A stretch of DNA of 34,986 bases from Pseudomonadota bacterium (GTDB lineage: Bacteria; Pseudomonadota; Alphaproteobacteria; Rhizobiales; Rhizobiaceae). Both the position numbers and the translations under genes were made by a program. Under the pieces are notes generated by a model. The model worked only from the letters and a program-made list of their open reading frames with translations, was not told the origin of the DNA and ran no database searches. The first letter of the stretch is position 1. Each line of letters starts with the position of its first letter. Positions 26,517 to 34,986 of this stretch are shown piece after piece. The stretch lies in the NCBI GenBank assembly GCA_023399635.1, contig JAEWOP010000082.1, positions 1-34,986 on the forward strand. The letters run 5' to 3'.

Positions 26517-26582
26517 AATCATCTACAATCAGCGTGATCATGATCCGGCCCTGCGGTCGGCAAAATAGAAAGAAGCGGCGCT

Positions 26583-26825
26583 ATGGCGGAACGTTCTCAG
26601 AACCTGCAGGACTTGTTTCTCAACACGGTTCGTAAACAGAAGATTTCACTGACTATCTTCCTGATCAATGGTGTGAAGCTTACCGGTGTCGTGACGTCCT
26701 TCGACAACTTCTGTGTCCTTCTCCGCCGTGACGGCCATTCACAACTCGTGTATAAGCACGCGATCTCCACCATCATGCCGGGGCAGCCGATGCAGATGTT
26801 TGAGAGTGAAGAAAACGCCGCTTAA
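26583..26825 (+). CDS. hfq: RNA chaperone Hfq
   Basis: Hfq is a ring-shaped hexamer that binds small RNAs and poly(A) or U-rich mRNA sites and controls translation and decay; in rhizobia it affects nitrogen fixation genes. The 80-residue protein is a complete Sm fold: QNLQDLFLNTVRKQKI, then Sm1 (TIFLINGVKLTGVVTSFDNF) and Sm2 (LVYKHAISTIMP). The C-terminal tail is short, as usual in alphaproteobacteria. AAGAAG upstream is a modest ribosome binding site. The hfq-hflX order is widely conserved. Confidence 0.98.
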   Translation: MAERSQNLQDLFLNTVRKQKISLTIFLINGVKLTGVVTSFDNFCVLLRRDGHSQLVYKHAISTIMPGQPMQMFESEENAA

Positions 26826-26869
26826 CAGGACAACTGCAGATTACAAATCGCGATACTTCGAATGAATCG

Positions 26870-28243
26870 ATGATCCCGGAGACCGCGCGTCACCGGGACG
26901 ACATGCGAGCCGTCGTCATCGTACCGGTGCTGAAGCAGGTCCGCAGTGCTCGCTCGGCACAGGCCGATTCCGCAACACCGTCACCGCAACGGTCTGACGA
27001 AGCGCGCCTCGAAGAGGCCATCGGCCTTGCCCGGGCCATCGACCTGACGATCGTGCAGGGCCTGGTCGTGCCTGTGTCCCAGCCGAAGCCTGCGACCTTG
27101 ATGGGCAGTGGCAAGATCGAGGAGATCAAGGCGCTGCTTGACGAGCACGACGCTGGCCTGGTCATCATCGACCACCCGCTCACCCCCGTGCAGCAGCGCA
27201 ACCTCGAAAAGGAATGGAACGCCAAGGTCATCGACCGCACCGGCCTCATCCTCGAGATCTTCGGCCGCCGTGCTTCCACAAAGGAAGGCACGCTGCAGGT
27301 CGATCTTGCGCATCTGAACTACCAGAAGGGCCGCCTGGTCCGCAGCTGGACCCACCTGGAACGCCAGCGCGGTGGCGCGGGCTTCATGGGCGGTCCGGGC
27401 GAAACCCAGATCGAGGCAGACCGCCGACTGCTGCAGGAACGGATCGTCAAGCTGGAGCGCGAACTGGAGCAGGTGGTGCGCACCCGCCAGCTTCACCGCG
27501 CCAAGCGCCGCAAGGTACCGCATCCGATTGTCGCGCTCGTCGGCTATACCAATGCCGGAAAGTCGACGCTCTTCAATCGCATCACCGGCGCGGGCGTGTT
27601 GGCGGAAAACATGCTGTTTGCCACGCTTGATCCGACACTGCGGCGCATGAAGCTGCCGCATGGCCGCACCGTGATCCTCTCCGATACCGTCGGCTTCATC
27701 TCGAACCTGCCGACCCATCTTGTCGCCGCCTTCCGCGCGACACTGGAGGAGGTTCTGGAAGCGGACCTGATCCTGCATGTCCGCGACATGTCCGACCCTG
27801 ACAATGCAGCACAATCTGCTGATGTGGTGCGCATCCTTTCCGACCTCGGCATCGACGAGAAGGAACGCGAGGAAAGGATCATCGAGGTCTGGAACAAGAT
27901 CGACCTGCTGGATCCCGAAGCGCATAACGCGCTTGCCGAGCGTGCCGGTGCACGCGACAATATCATGGCGGTCTCCGCGGTGACCGGCGAAGGCCTCGAT
28001 CCGTTGATGGACGAGATCGCCAAACGTCTGTCCGGCGTTCTTACCGAAGCAACGATCACCATCCCCGCCGATAAGCTCTCAGTCGTCTCCTGGATCTACG
28101 AGAATGCCATCGTGGATGGACGCGAGGACCTGGAGGATGGTTCCGTGGAACTCGATGTTCGTCTTTCCGAAGGCGAGGCGGCGGAGCTGGAGCGCAAGCT
28201 GGGCGGCGGCGCCAAGCCGGAGAAGGAAGACTGGGAACGCTAG
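26870..28243 (+). CDS. hflX: Ribosome-associated GTPase HflX
   Basis: HflX binds the large ribosomal subunit and splits stalled ribosomes under stress. The 457-residue product has the N-terminal HflX domain (LVVPVSQPKPATLMGSGKIEE, IIDHPLTPVQQRNLE, GTLQVDLAHLNYQ), the helical linker with GAGFMGGPGETQIE, and the G domain: G1 GYTNAGKST at 225, DPTLRRM, G3 SDTVGF and G4 NKID. The start is uncertain. The ATG at 26870 has no ribosome binding site. The frame continues upstream to a CTG at 26834, which has AGGA nearby. A later ATG at 26903 is also possible. Confidence 0.95.
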   Translation: MIPETARHRDDMRAVVIVPVLKQVRSARSAQADSATPSPQRSDEARLEEAIGLARAIDLTIVQGLVVPVSQPKPATLMGSGKIEEIKALLDEHDAGLVIIDHPLTPVQQRNLEKEWNAKVIDRTGLILEIFGRRASTKEGTLQVDLAHLNYQKGRLVRSWTHLERQRGGAGFMGGPGETQIEADRRLLQERIVKLERELEQVVRTRQLHRAKRRKVPHPIVALVGYTNAGKSTLFNRITGAGVLAENMLFATLDPTLRRMKLPHGRTVILSDTVGFISNLPTHLVAAFRATLEEVLEADLILHVRDMSDPDNAAQSADVVRILSDLGIDEKEREERIIEVWNKIDLLDPEAHNALAERAGARDNIMAVSAVTGEGLDPLMDEIAKRLSGVLTEATITIPADKLSVVSWIYENAIVDGREDLEDGSVELDVRLSEGEAAELERKLGGGAKPEKEDWER

Positions 28244-28258
28244 GCTTCGGGTGAGGGA

Positions 28259-28846
28259 ATGGGCGAGGGAAGAAGCAAACTTGAAGCGTTCTTCGCTGAA
28301 CCAGGCCGGTGGCAGGCGGAGCTTGCCGCTCTTCGTTCGATCCTTCTCGACTGCGGCCTGACGGAAGAGTTCAAGTGGAGTTCTCCCTGCTACACGATTG
28401 ACGGCGGCAATGTCGCGCTCCTCTGGGGCTTCAAGGACAGCGCGACGCTTGGCTTCTTCAAGGGTGTTCTTCTTGCCGATCCGCAGAACCTGTTGATCGC
28501 TCCCGGCGAGAATTCCCGCTCCTCCCGCGTATTGCGCTTCACCAGTCTCGAAGAGATCGCCGGGCAGGATAACCTCATCAGGAGTTACATCCGCGAGGCG
28601 GTCGAGCTTGAGAAGGCCGGCGTGAAGGTAGAGCTGCCGAAAGATGATCTCCTCTACCCGGAGGAACTCATGGCAGCTCTCGAAGCCGATCCGGACTTGC
28701 GGCTTGCCTTTGAAGCGCTGACCCCCGGACGCCGCCGTGGATACGTCCTGCATTTCTCCCAGCCGAAGCAGTCCGCTACCCGCCAGGCGCGCATCGCCAA
28801 GAACCGCGACCGCATTCTGGCGGGCAAGGGGATGCACGACCGCTAG
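28259..28846 (+). CDS. YdeI/OmdA-family protein (DUF1801)
   Basis: This 195-residue protein matches the YdeI-type family. The DUF1801 part shows EEFKWSSPCYTIDGGNVALLWGFKDSATLGFFKG (about 36-70), and the C-terminal part has the family's helical tail (RRGYVLHFSQPKQSATRQARIAKN). The family's function is not established; some members are linked with antimicrobial peptide resistance. GTGAGGGA lies before the ATG. It begins 15 bp after hflX, so it could share that transcript. Confidence 0.85.
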   Translation: MGEGRSKLEAFFAEPGRWQAELAALRSILLDCGLTEEFKWSSPCYTIDGGNVALLWGFKDSATLGFFKGVLLADPQNLLIAPGENSRSSRVLRFTSLEEIAGQDNLIRSYIREAVELEKAGVKVELPKDDLLYPEELMAALEADPDLRLAFEALTPGRRRGYVLHFSQPKQSATRQARIAKNRDRILAGKGMHDR

Positions 28847-28876
28847 GCGACATACCTCGACAGGCCGGAGCTGGCC

Positions 28877-29626
28877 TTATCCCGCGAGTGCTATAGCGTC
28901 AGCGCCTGCCGGGATTCGCAAAGGCGAAGCGGCGTCGGTCGCTGCCTGCCAGACGGCCGCCACGACGTCGGCCCGGTGGGTAACCGGCGCATCTGCTTGC
29001 TGCTCGCGGGCGCTGAAGATGCCGGTTACGAAGTCGGAATAAGGCGCTGGAAAACCGCCTTCTCCCTGTAAGCGCGTGCGGGCCGTATCACCGAAGCTGG
29101 TGTGCGGGGCGCGTCCGGGCAGAACAAGCCGGACCCGTACATTGAACGGCTCAAGCTCCAGCGCCATGGACTCCGTGAAAGCGTTCAGGGCTGCCTTGCT
29201 GGCGGTGTAGACGGATAGGAGCGGCAGCGGCTTCAGCGTAACGCTGGACGTCACATTGATGATGACACCCGCCCGGCGCTCGCGAAACTGCGGCAGCACC
29301 GCCTGCGTCATGGCAATCGTACCGAGGGTGTTCGTCTCAAAAATGTCCCGGACGGTTTCCATCGGCGTTCCTTCCACGACATTCATCCAGCCGATGCCGG
29401 CATTGTTCACCAGAACGTCGATCGGCCCAGCCGCTTCGACAGCCGTACGGATGCTCTCAGCGTCACGCACGTCGAGTGCCAGCACCTCAAGATTACCTGA
29501 GGAAGGGAGGATGCCGTCTTGCGGCGAGCGCATTGTGGCGACCACCCGCCAACCCTTGTCGAGGAAGAACCGAGCGATTTCCAGGCCGAAGCCGGACGAG
29601 CAGCCGGTGATAAGTATGGTCTTCAT
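28877..29626 (-). CDS. Short-chain dehydrogenase/reductase
   Basis: This is a classical SDR of 249 residues. It has the NAD(P)-binding TGCSSGFGLEIA at the N-terminus, LDVRD, NNAGIG, the catalytic serine in NVTSSVTLKP and the YTASKAALNAF tyrosine-lysine pair (about 155-159). The substrate cannot be read from sequence. AAGGAG lies 7 bases before the start. It is divergent from an AraC-type regulator, a common arrangement in which the regulator controls the enzyme. The loss of LPGRAPH-type conservation after the active site is normal variation for substrate-binding loops. Confidence 0.93.
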   Translation of the reverse strand: MKTILITGCSSGFGLEIARFFLDKGWRVVATMRSPQDGILPSSGNLEVLALDVRDAESIRTAVEAAGPIDVLVNNAGIGWMNVVEGTPMETVRDIFETNTLGTIAMTQAVLPQFRERRAGVIINVTSSVTLKPLPLLSVYTASKAALNAFTESMALELEPFNVRVRLVLPGRAPHTSFGDTARTRLQGEGGFPAPYSDFVTGIFSAREQQADAPVTHRADVVAAVWQAATDAASPLRIPAGADAIALAG

Positions 29627-29656
29627 GTTTGTCTCCTTGGTTGTTCATCAGGAGTG

Positions 29657-29692
29657 TGGACCATGTCGTCAATATTCTCTATAATGGACCAT
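29657..29692 (+). promoter_or_regulatory. araC-type gene promoter bracketed by direct repeats
   Basis: TGGACC (29657-29662), 17 bases, then TATAAT (29680-29685) is a good sigma-70 promoter pointing to the AraC-type gene. The 8-mer TGGACCAT occurs at 29657-29664, over the -35, and again at 29685-29692, over the start point. A third copy lies inside the regulator gene at 29986-29993. The pair looks like an autoregulatory operator, and the SDR gene is read from the other side. Confidence 0.55.
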
Positions 29693-29721
29693 CGCATATT
29701 CGTTATCATGAGTATCGTTTC

Positions 29722-30642
29722 GTGGATATCCTTGCGGACATCGTCAGCCTTCTCCAGCCCGCAGCCCCGCAATCAAAGATCGTCAGCGGTGCAGGCGCCT
29801 GGCGCGTCGATCGCCTGGAGCGCGGCGAACCGTTTTATTGCGTGGTGCTGGAGGGCGCTGCGCGCCTGTCGGTTCAGGGGCGTGCGCCCATCACCTTGCA
29901 GGAAGGGGATTTCGTTCTGATTCCCGCTGCTTTCGCCTTCACTATGGCAGGCATGGCGGAGGCTGACGAGCACGATGAAACTCAATGGACCATCACCATG
30001 CTAGAAGGGGAGACGCGTCATGGTGATCCTCACGGCGCGGTGGACGTCCGGATGCTGATCGGGCACTTTGTCTTTGCCTCAACGGACAGCGAACTGCTCG
30101 TTTCCCTCCTGCCGGAGCTCCTGCACATCCGGGAGGAGCCCCGGCTGTCGATGATCGTTCGGCTGATCACCGACGAGGCTCGGACACAGCGGCCGGCACG
30201 TGGCATGATCCTCGCCAGGCTGCTGGAGGTTCTGCTTTTGGAGGCGTTGCGTTCGACAGCCGCGGAGGAAGTTCCTCATGGAATCACACGGGCGCTTTCC
30301 GATCCGCGGCTTGCGCTGGCAATCCGTCATCTGCACGAGGACCCGTCGAAGCCTTGGACTGTCGAGCAGATGGCCGATGTGGCGGCCCTTTCGCGTTCCG
30401 CGTTCTTCAACCGTTTTCGCCAGAAGGTCGGCGTGGCCCCAATGGAATACCTGACCTCCTGGCGCATGGCGCTGGCGAGGAACCTGCTTTTGTCCAGACA
30501 GGCAGGACTGCAAGAGATTGCCGAACGCGTCGGCTACGGCTCTGCCAGCGCCTTCAGCACGGCCTTTACCCGGCTAGTTGGACTGCCACCCTCCAGATAT
30601 GCAGACGAGGCAAGTGCCGCCAGCCGGCCCTCCGCTGCCTGA
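29722..30642 (+). CDS. AraC-family transcriptional regulator with cupin domain
   Basis: The protein has an N-terminal cupin-type ligand domain (GERGEPFY-like segment RLERGEPFYCVVLEG, then GDFVLIPAAFAF; about 25-180). Two C-terminal AraC-type helix-turn-helices follow (WTVEQMADVAALSRSAFFNRF, then LQEIAERVGYGSASAFSTAF with the family's GLPPSRY end). The frame is open from a TTG at 29629, but the predicted promoter lies inside that stretch. The GTG at 29722 gives MDILADIVSLL and 306 residues, typical of the cupin-6 AraC group. It probably controls the divergent SDR. Its stop is 3 bases from the mazG stop, tail to tail. Confidence 0.9.
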   Translation: MDILADIVSLLQPAAPQSKIVSGAGAWRVDRLERGEPFYCVVLEGAARLSVQGRAPITLQEGDFVLIPAAFAFTMAGMAEADEHDETQWTITMLEGETRHGDPHGAVDVRMLIGHFVFASTDSELLVSLLPELLHIREEPRLSMIVRLITDEARTQRPARGMILARLLEVLLLEALRSTAAEEVPHGITRALSDPRLALAIRHLHEDPSKPWTVEQMADVAALSRSAFFNRFRQKVGVAPMEYLTSWRMALARNLLLSRQAGLQEIAERVGYGSASAFSTAFTRLVGLPPSRYADEASAASRPSAA

Positions 30643-30645
30643 GAT

Positions 30646-31470
30646 CTACCGTTCCATCAGCTTCGCTGCCTGCCAAAGAGCTTCCATGCGCTCCAACGTA
30701 GCATCCTGCAGCGTTTCACCTGACTTTTGAAGTTCGGCTTCAATATGATTGAATCGACGTCGGAATTTGGTGTTTGTACCCCGAAGGGCATTTTCGGGAT
30801 CGGCATCCACATGGCGGCCGATATTGGCGAGGGCGAAGATTAGATCGCCGAGTTCGTCAGCCACCTCATTCGTTTTGCCGCCGCGCAGGGCCTCCCGCAG
30901 CTCACGGATCTCCTCCTCGATCTTGTCGAGGATCGGCTCAGCCTCCGACCAGTCGAAACCGACCTGCGCCGCCTTCTGCTGCAGCTTCAACGCTTCGGTC
31001 AGGGCCGGCTGGCTGCGCTGCACGCTGCCGAGGAAGCCAGCCTTGAAGTCTTCAGTGATGCCGCCTCGTGCTCGCCGCTCGGCCCGCTCTCGCTTCTCCT
31101 CCGCCTTGATCTCGTCCCACTGCAGCTTGACCGCTTCCGGCGTCAGATCGTCGGACCGGGCGAAGACATGCGGGTGGCGGCGGATCATCTTGCGCGTGAC
31201 GGCCTCCACGACGTCGCCGAAAGAAAACTGTTCGGCCTCTTCCGCTATTCGAGCGTGATAGACCACCTGCAGCAGCAGGTCGCCCAACTCATCGCAGAGA
31301 TCGTCCGGATCCTTTCGCTCAATGGCGTCTGCCACCTCATAGGCTTCCTCGATCGTATAGGGCTTGATGGTCTCGGAAGTCTGGACGATGTCCCAGGGAC
31401 AGCCGGTCTGGGGGTCTCGCAGCGCCGCCATGATCTCGATGAGGCGCGAAATATCTTTCGAGGCTTCCAT
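30646..31470 (-). CDS. mazG: Nucleoside triphosphate pyrophosphohydrolase MazG
   Basis: MazG hydrolyses nucleoside triphosphates to monophosphates and pyrophosphate, cleaning the nucleotide pool and lowering ppGpp in E. coli. The 274-residue protein has two MazG domains. The first has CPWDIVQTSETIKPYTIEEA, EAYEVADAIE and DELGDLLLQVVYHA. The second has EEEIRELREAL and DELGDLIFALANIGRH. The metal-binding acidic residues are present in both. The frame extends upstream to 31689, but the ATG at 31470 begins the family's N-terminus. It is divergent from cysG. Confidence 0.95.
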   Translation of the reverse strand: MEASKDISRLIEIMAALRDPQTGCPWDIVQTSETIKPYTIEEAYEVADAIERKDPDDLCDELGDLLLQVVYHARIAEEAEQFSFGDVVEAVTRKMIRRHPHVFARSDDLTPEAVKLQWDEIKAEEKRERAERRARGGITEDFKAGFLGSVQRSQPALTEALKLQQKAAQVGFDWSEAEPILDKIEEEIRELREALRGGKTNEVADELGDLIFALANIGRHVDADPENALRGTNTKFRRRFNHIEAELQKSGETLQDATLERMEALWQAAKLMER

Positions 31471-31613
31471 GGCTGTCTTTCTGGTTGTGGTTGCAAAGGC
31501 TATCCCGGCTCGGAATCGTGCACGGACAGGGCTACGGTGGGTTTTACTCAAGAATGGCAGGGAGCGAGAACAGAAATGTTCACCTCCCGAGGAAGTCGCA
31601 TAACGGTTTCTTC

Positions 31614-31647
31614 TGTCATGTCCCGCCATGTCTGATATTGCATGACA
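31614..31647. promoter_or_regulatory. Inverted repeat upstream of cysG
   Basis: TGTCATG (31614-31620) and CATGACA (31641-31647) form a perfect 7-bp inverted repeat with 20 bases between. CATGTC also repeats at 31618 and 31628, exactly 10 bp apart. The structure ends 17 bp before the cysG start, which suits an operator. The rest of the 194-bp mazG-cysG gap shows no convincing promoter hexamers. Confidence 0.4.
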
Positions 31648-31664
31648 AACTCCGGAAGGCCTGC

Positions 31665-33101
31665 ATGTCCCGCGACCGCTTGACAACATTCCCCGCGTTT
31701 TTCCGCGTCAGCGGCCGGACCGTCGTCATCTTCGGCAACGGTGACGAAGCGTTCGCAAAGGCTCGGCTGCTGCGCAACACGGACGCGCGCATTGTTGCCT
31801 ATGCCGAAGCTCCGCAAGCCGATTATCAGGCGTATCTTGTAGCGCAGGATATCGAAGTCGTGGCGCAAGGCTTCTCTCCCGAGCAGGTGGACGGGGCGGC
31901 TCTCGTCTTCGCCGCCACCGGAGATGAGGTGCAGGACCAGGCAATCGTCCTCGCCGCACGCGCTGCAAAAATCCCTGCCAATGCCGTCGACCAGCCTGAC
32001 TATTGCGACTTCCTGACGCCCGCCCTAGTCAACCGAGCCCCTGTAGCCGTTGCCATTGGTACGGAGGGTGCGGGACCTGTTCTGGCGCAGATGATCCGTG
32101 CTCGCGTGGACCAGATGCTTTCGCCGTCGCTCGGGCGCCTTGCTAGGCTTGCGGTCAACTACCGGGGTGCCGTTGAACGCCTGATCCCCAAAGGCGTGTC
32201 GCGCCGCATCTTCTGGCGTCGCTTCTTCTCCGGTGCGGTTGCCGACAGGGTCGAGGCAGGGGATATGTCTGCCGCGCGCAGGGAGGCAAACCAGCTTCTT
32301 TCTGCATCCGGTCGCGCTGAAGGCCATGTCTGGCTGGTCGGAGCAGGACCAGGTGCGGAAGATCTTCTGACCTTGCGCGCCCAGCGCGTGTTGATGGAAG
32401 CGGATGTGATCGTCTACGACGCACTCGTGCCGCAGGCGATTGTCGACATGGGCCGCCGCGACGCCGAACGCCTCTCCGTCGGCAAGCGCAAGAACTGCCA
32501 CTCCAAGTCTCAAGATGAGATCAACCGGCTGCTCGTGCGCCTCGGCCAGGACGGCAAGCGCGTGGTGCGCCTGAAGTCCGGCGACCCGCTGGTCTACGGC
32601 CGGGCAGGCGAGGAAATGGCCGCACTGCGCGACGCCGGCATCTCTTACGAAGTCGTCCCCGGTATCACCTCGGCCTTTGCCGCCGCAGCCGATTTTGACC
32701 TGCCGCTGACGCTGCGGGGCGTTGCCTCCTCGCTCGTCTTCACGACCGGCCATGACCTCACCGGCGACATACTGCCGGACTGGGCAAGCCTTGCCCTCTC
32801 CGGCGCAACCATTGCGGTCTATATGGGACGCACGGTCGCTGCGTCCGTGGCGGGTCGGCTGATGGAGGCCGGGCTTTCCCCCGACACGACCGTTGCGGTG
32901 GTGGAAAATGCCAGCCGCGCCGACCGCCGCCTGTTCCACGGTGTCTTGCGCCAGCTTCCGGATCTTGAGGCGAGGGAAGACCTGGCAGGACCGGTCATGG
33001 TGATCATCGGCGAAGCGGTCGCCGGGGCGAATTTTCAACGATCCGAGCCGCTGTCTGCAGAGACTGTCTTGGCTCCACAGGAAACGGGAATTGAAGGATG
33101 A
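31665..33101 (+). CDS. cysG: Siroheme synthase CysG (multifunctional)
   Basis: CysG makes siroheme, the cofactor of the sulfite reductase encoded downstream. The 478-residue protein has an N-terminal precorrin-2 dehydrogenase/ferrochelatase part (TVVIFGNGDEAFAKARLL with Rossmann G24, conserved Asp in NAVDQPDYCDF) and a C-terminal uroporphyrinogen-III methyltransferase (GAGPGAEDLLTLRA, YDALV, KSGDPLVYGRAGEE, VPGITSAFAAAA). Where the enteric enzyme has SSGGTSP, with its regulatory phosphoserine, this one reads IGTEGAGP. GGAAGG precedes the ATG; the frame continues upstream to 31485 without family-like sequence. The last 4 bp overlap the next gene (ATGA). Confidence 0.96.
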   Translation: MSRDRLTTFPAFFRVSGRTVVIFGNGDEAFAKARLLRNTDARIVAYAEAPQADYQAYLVAQDIEVVAQGFSPEQVDGAALVFAATGDEVQDQAIVLAARAAKIPANAVDQPDYCDFLTPALVNRAPVAVAIGTEGAGPVLAQMIRARVDQMLSPSLGRLARLAVNYRGAVERLIPKGVSRRIFWRRFFSGAVADRVEAGDMSAARREANQLLSASGRAEGHVWLVGAGPGAEDLLTLRAQRVLMEADVIVYDALVPQAIVDMGRRDAERLSVGKRKNCHSKSQDEINRLLVRLGQDGKRVVRLKSGDPLVYGRAGEEMAALRDAGISYEVVPGITSAFAAAADFDLPLTLRGVASSLVFTTGHDLTGDILPDWASLALSGATIAVYMGRTVAASVAGRLMEAGLSPDTTVAVVENASRADRRLFHGVLRQLPDLEAREDLAGPVMVIIGEAVAGANFQRSEPLSAETVLAPQETGIEG

Positions 33102-33412
33102 CTGACAAGGTGCTGACCGCCAACCGCCTCGCTGACGGCATTGCGGTCTGGCTCGACGCCAACGGCCAATGGACCGAGAGCCTGCAGGATGCGCTGGTGG
33201 CGCGCCATGCGGAAGCAGTCGCTTCGCTGGAAGCAATCGGCAAACGCGACTTCGCCGCCAACCGTGTCGTTGACGTCGCGGTGATCGACGTGCAGGAAGT
33301 CGAGGGCCGGCTGTGGCCGATCCGCCTGCGCGAGCGTATCCGCGCCGCAGGTCCCACCATGGAATATGCCGCCGGCTATCGCCCGGCCGACGCGGCCTTT
33401 ATCGCAGTCTGA
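33098..33412 (+). CDS. DUF2849 protein of the sulfite-reduction operon
   Basis: This 104-residue soluble protein matches the DUF2849 family, found between cysG and cysI in many alphaproteobacteria. Visible features are VLTANRLADGIAVWLDANGQW (about 5-25), an Ala/Glu-rich helix (about 30-50), VVDVAVIDVQEVEGRLWPIRLRERIR (about 57-82) and a Gly/Tyr-rich tail. It has no cysteines or obvious metal-binding motif. Overlap with cysG (ATGA) and 7 bp to cysI imply tight co-expression. It may assist siroheme insertion, sulfite reductase assembly or its electron supply, but no function is established. Confidence 0.88.
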   Translation: MTDKVLTANRLADGIAVWLDANGQWTESLQDALVARHAEAVASLEAIGKRDFAANRVVDVAVIDVQEVEGRLWPIRLRERIRAAGPTMEYAAGYRPADAAFIAV

Positions 33413-33419
33413 GGAAGTC

Positions 33420-34986
<1,567 letters not shown>

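Overview
The window is a gene-dense, GC-rich stretch of an alphaproteobacterial chromosome, most likely from the family Rhizobiaceae (Rhizobium, Agrobacterium, Sinorhizobium, Shinella or a relative; the genus cannot be fixed by eye). Supporting signs are a GTTC-N7-GTTC LexA operator, a pyruvate dehydrogenase operon in which E1 beta carries its own lipoyl domain, a fused ispDF gene, the order dusB-ntrB-ntrC-(two small genes)-ntrY-ntrX-trkA-hfq-hflX, and a cysG-DUF2849-cysI operon.

Layout. (1) 1-3.6 kb: the 5' end of gltA (minus), divergent comEC (plus) and lexA (minus), which overlaps the comEC end tail to tail. (2) 3.7-6.4 kb: kdsA, eno with a strong terminator, and an FtsB-like septum protein. 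(3) 6.5-14.3 kb: the pyruvate dehydrogenase locus pdhA-pdhB-pdhC, an SGNH hydrolase, a DUF465 protein, lpd, a GlsB/YeaQ-type membrane protein and lipA. LipA supplies the lipoyl cofactor used by the lipoyl domains of PdhB and PdhC. (4) 14.4-16.5 kb: a RatA/Coq10 protein facing an overlapping ispDF-cinA pair. (5) 16.7-28.2 kb: dusB-ntrBC, two small putative stress genes, ntrYX, trkA, hfq and hflX, covering nitrogen signalling, potassium uptake and RNA-based regulation. (6) 28.3-31.5 kb: a YdeI-type protein, a divergent SDR/AraC pair and mazG. (7) 31.7 kb to the end: cysG, a DUF2849 gene and cysI (cut by the window end), for siroheme synthesis and sulfite reduction.

Most genes are core metabolism or regulation, and I found no mobile element, CRISPR array, tRNA or rRNA gene. 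I see no convincing new multi-gene system. The less explained material is regulatory: two promoters of the general-stress type with the same geometry ahead of two small unknown genes, a direct-repeat operator between the SDR and AraC genes, a 15-bp phased TTAA array ahead of pdhA, a strong hairpin just before the lpd ribosome binding site, and inverted repeats ahead of eno, hfq and cysG. The conserved but uncharacterised DUF2849 gene inside the sulfite-reduction operon is the best protein-level candidate for new function. All calls come from reading the sequence and recalling family motifs; no database search was run.
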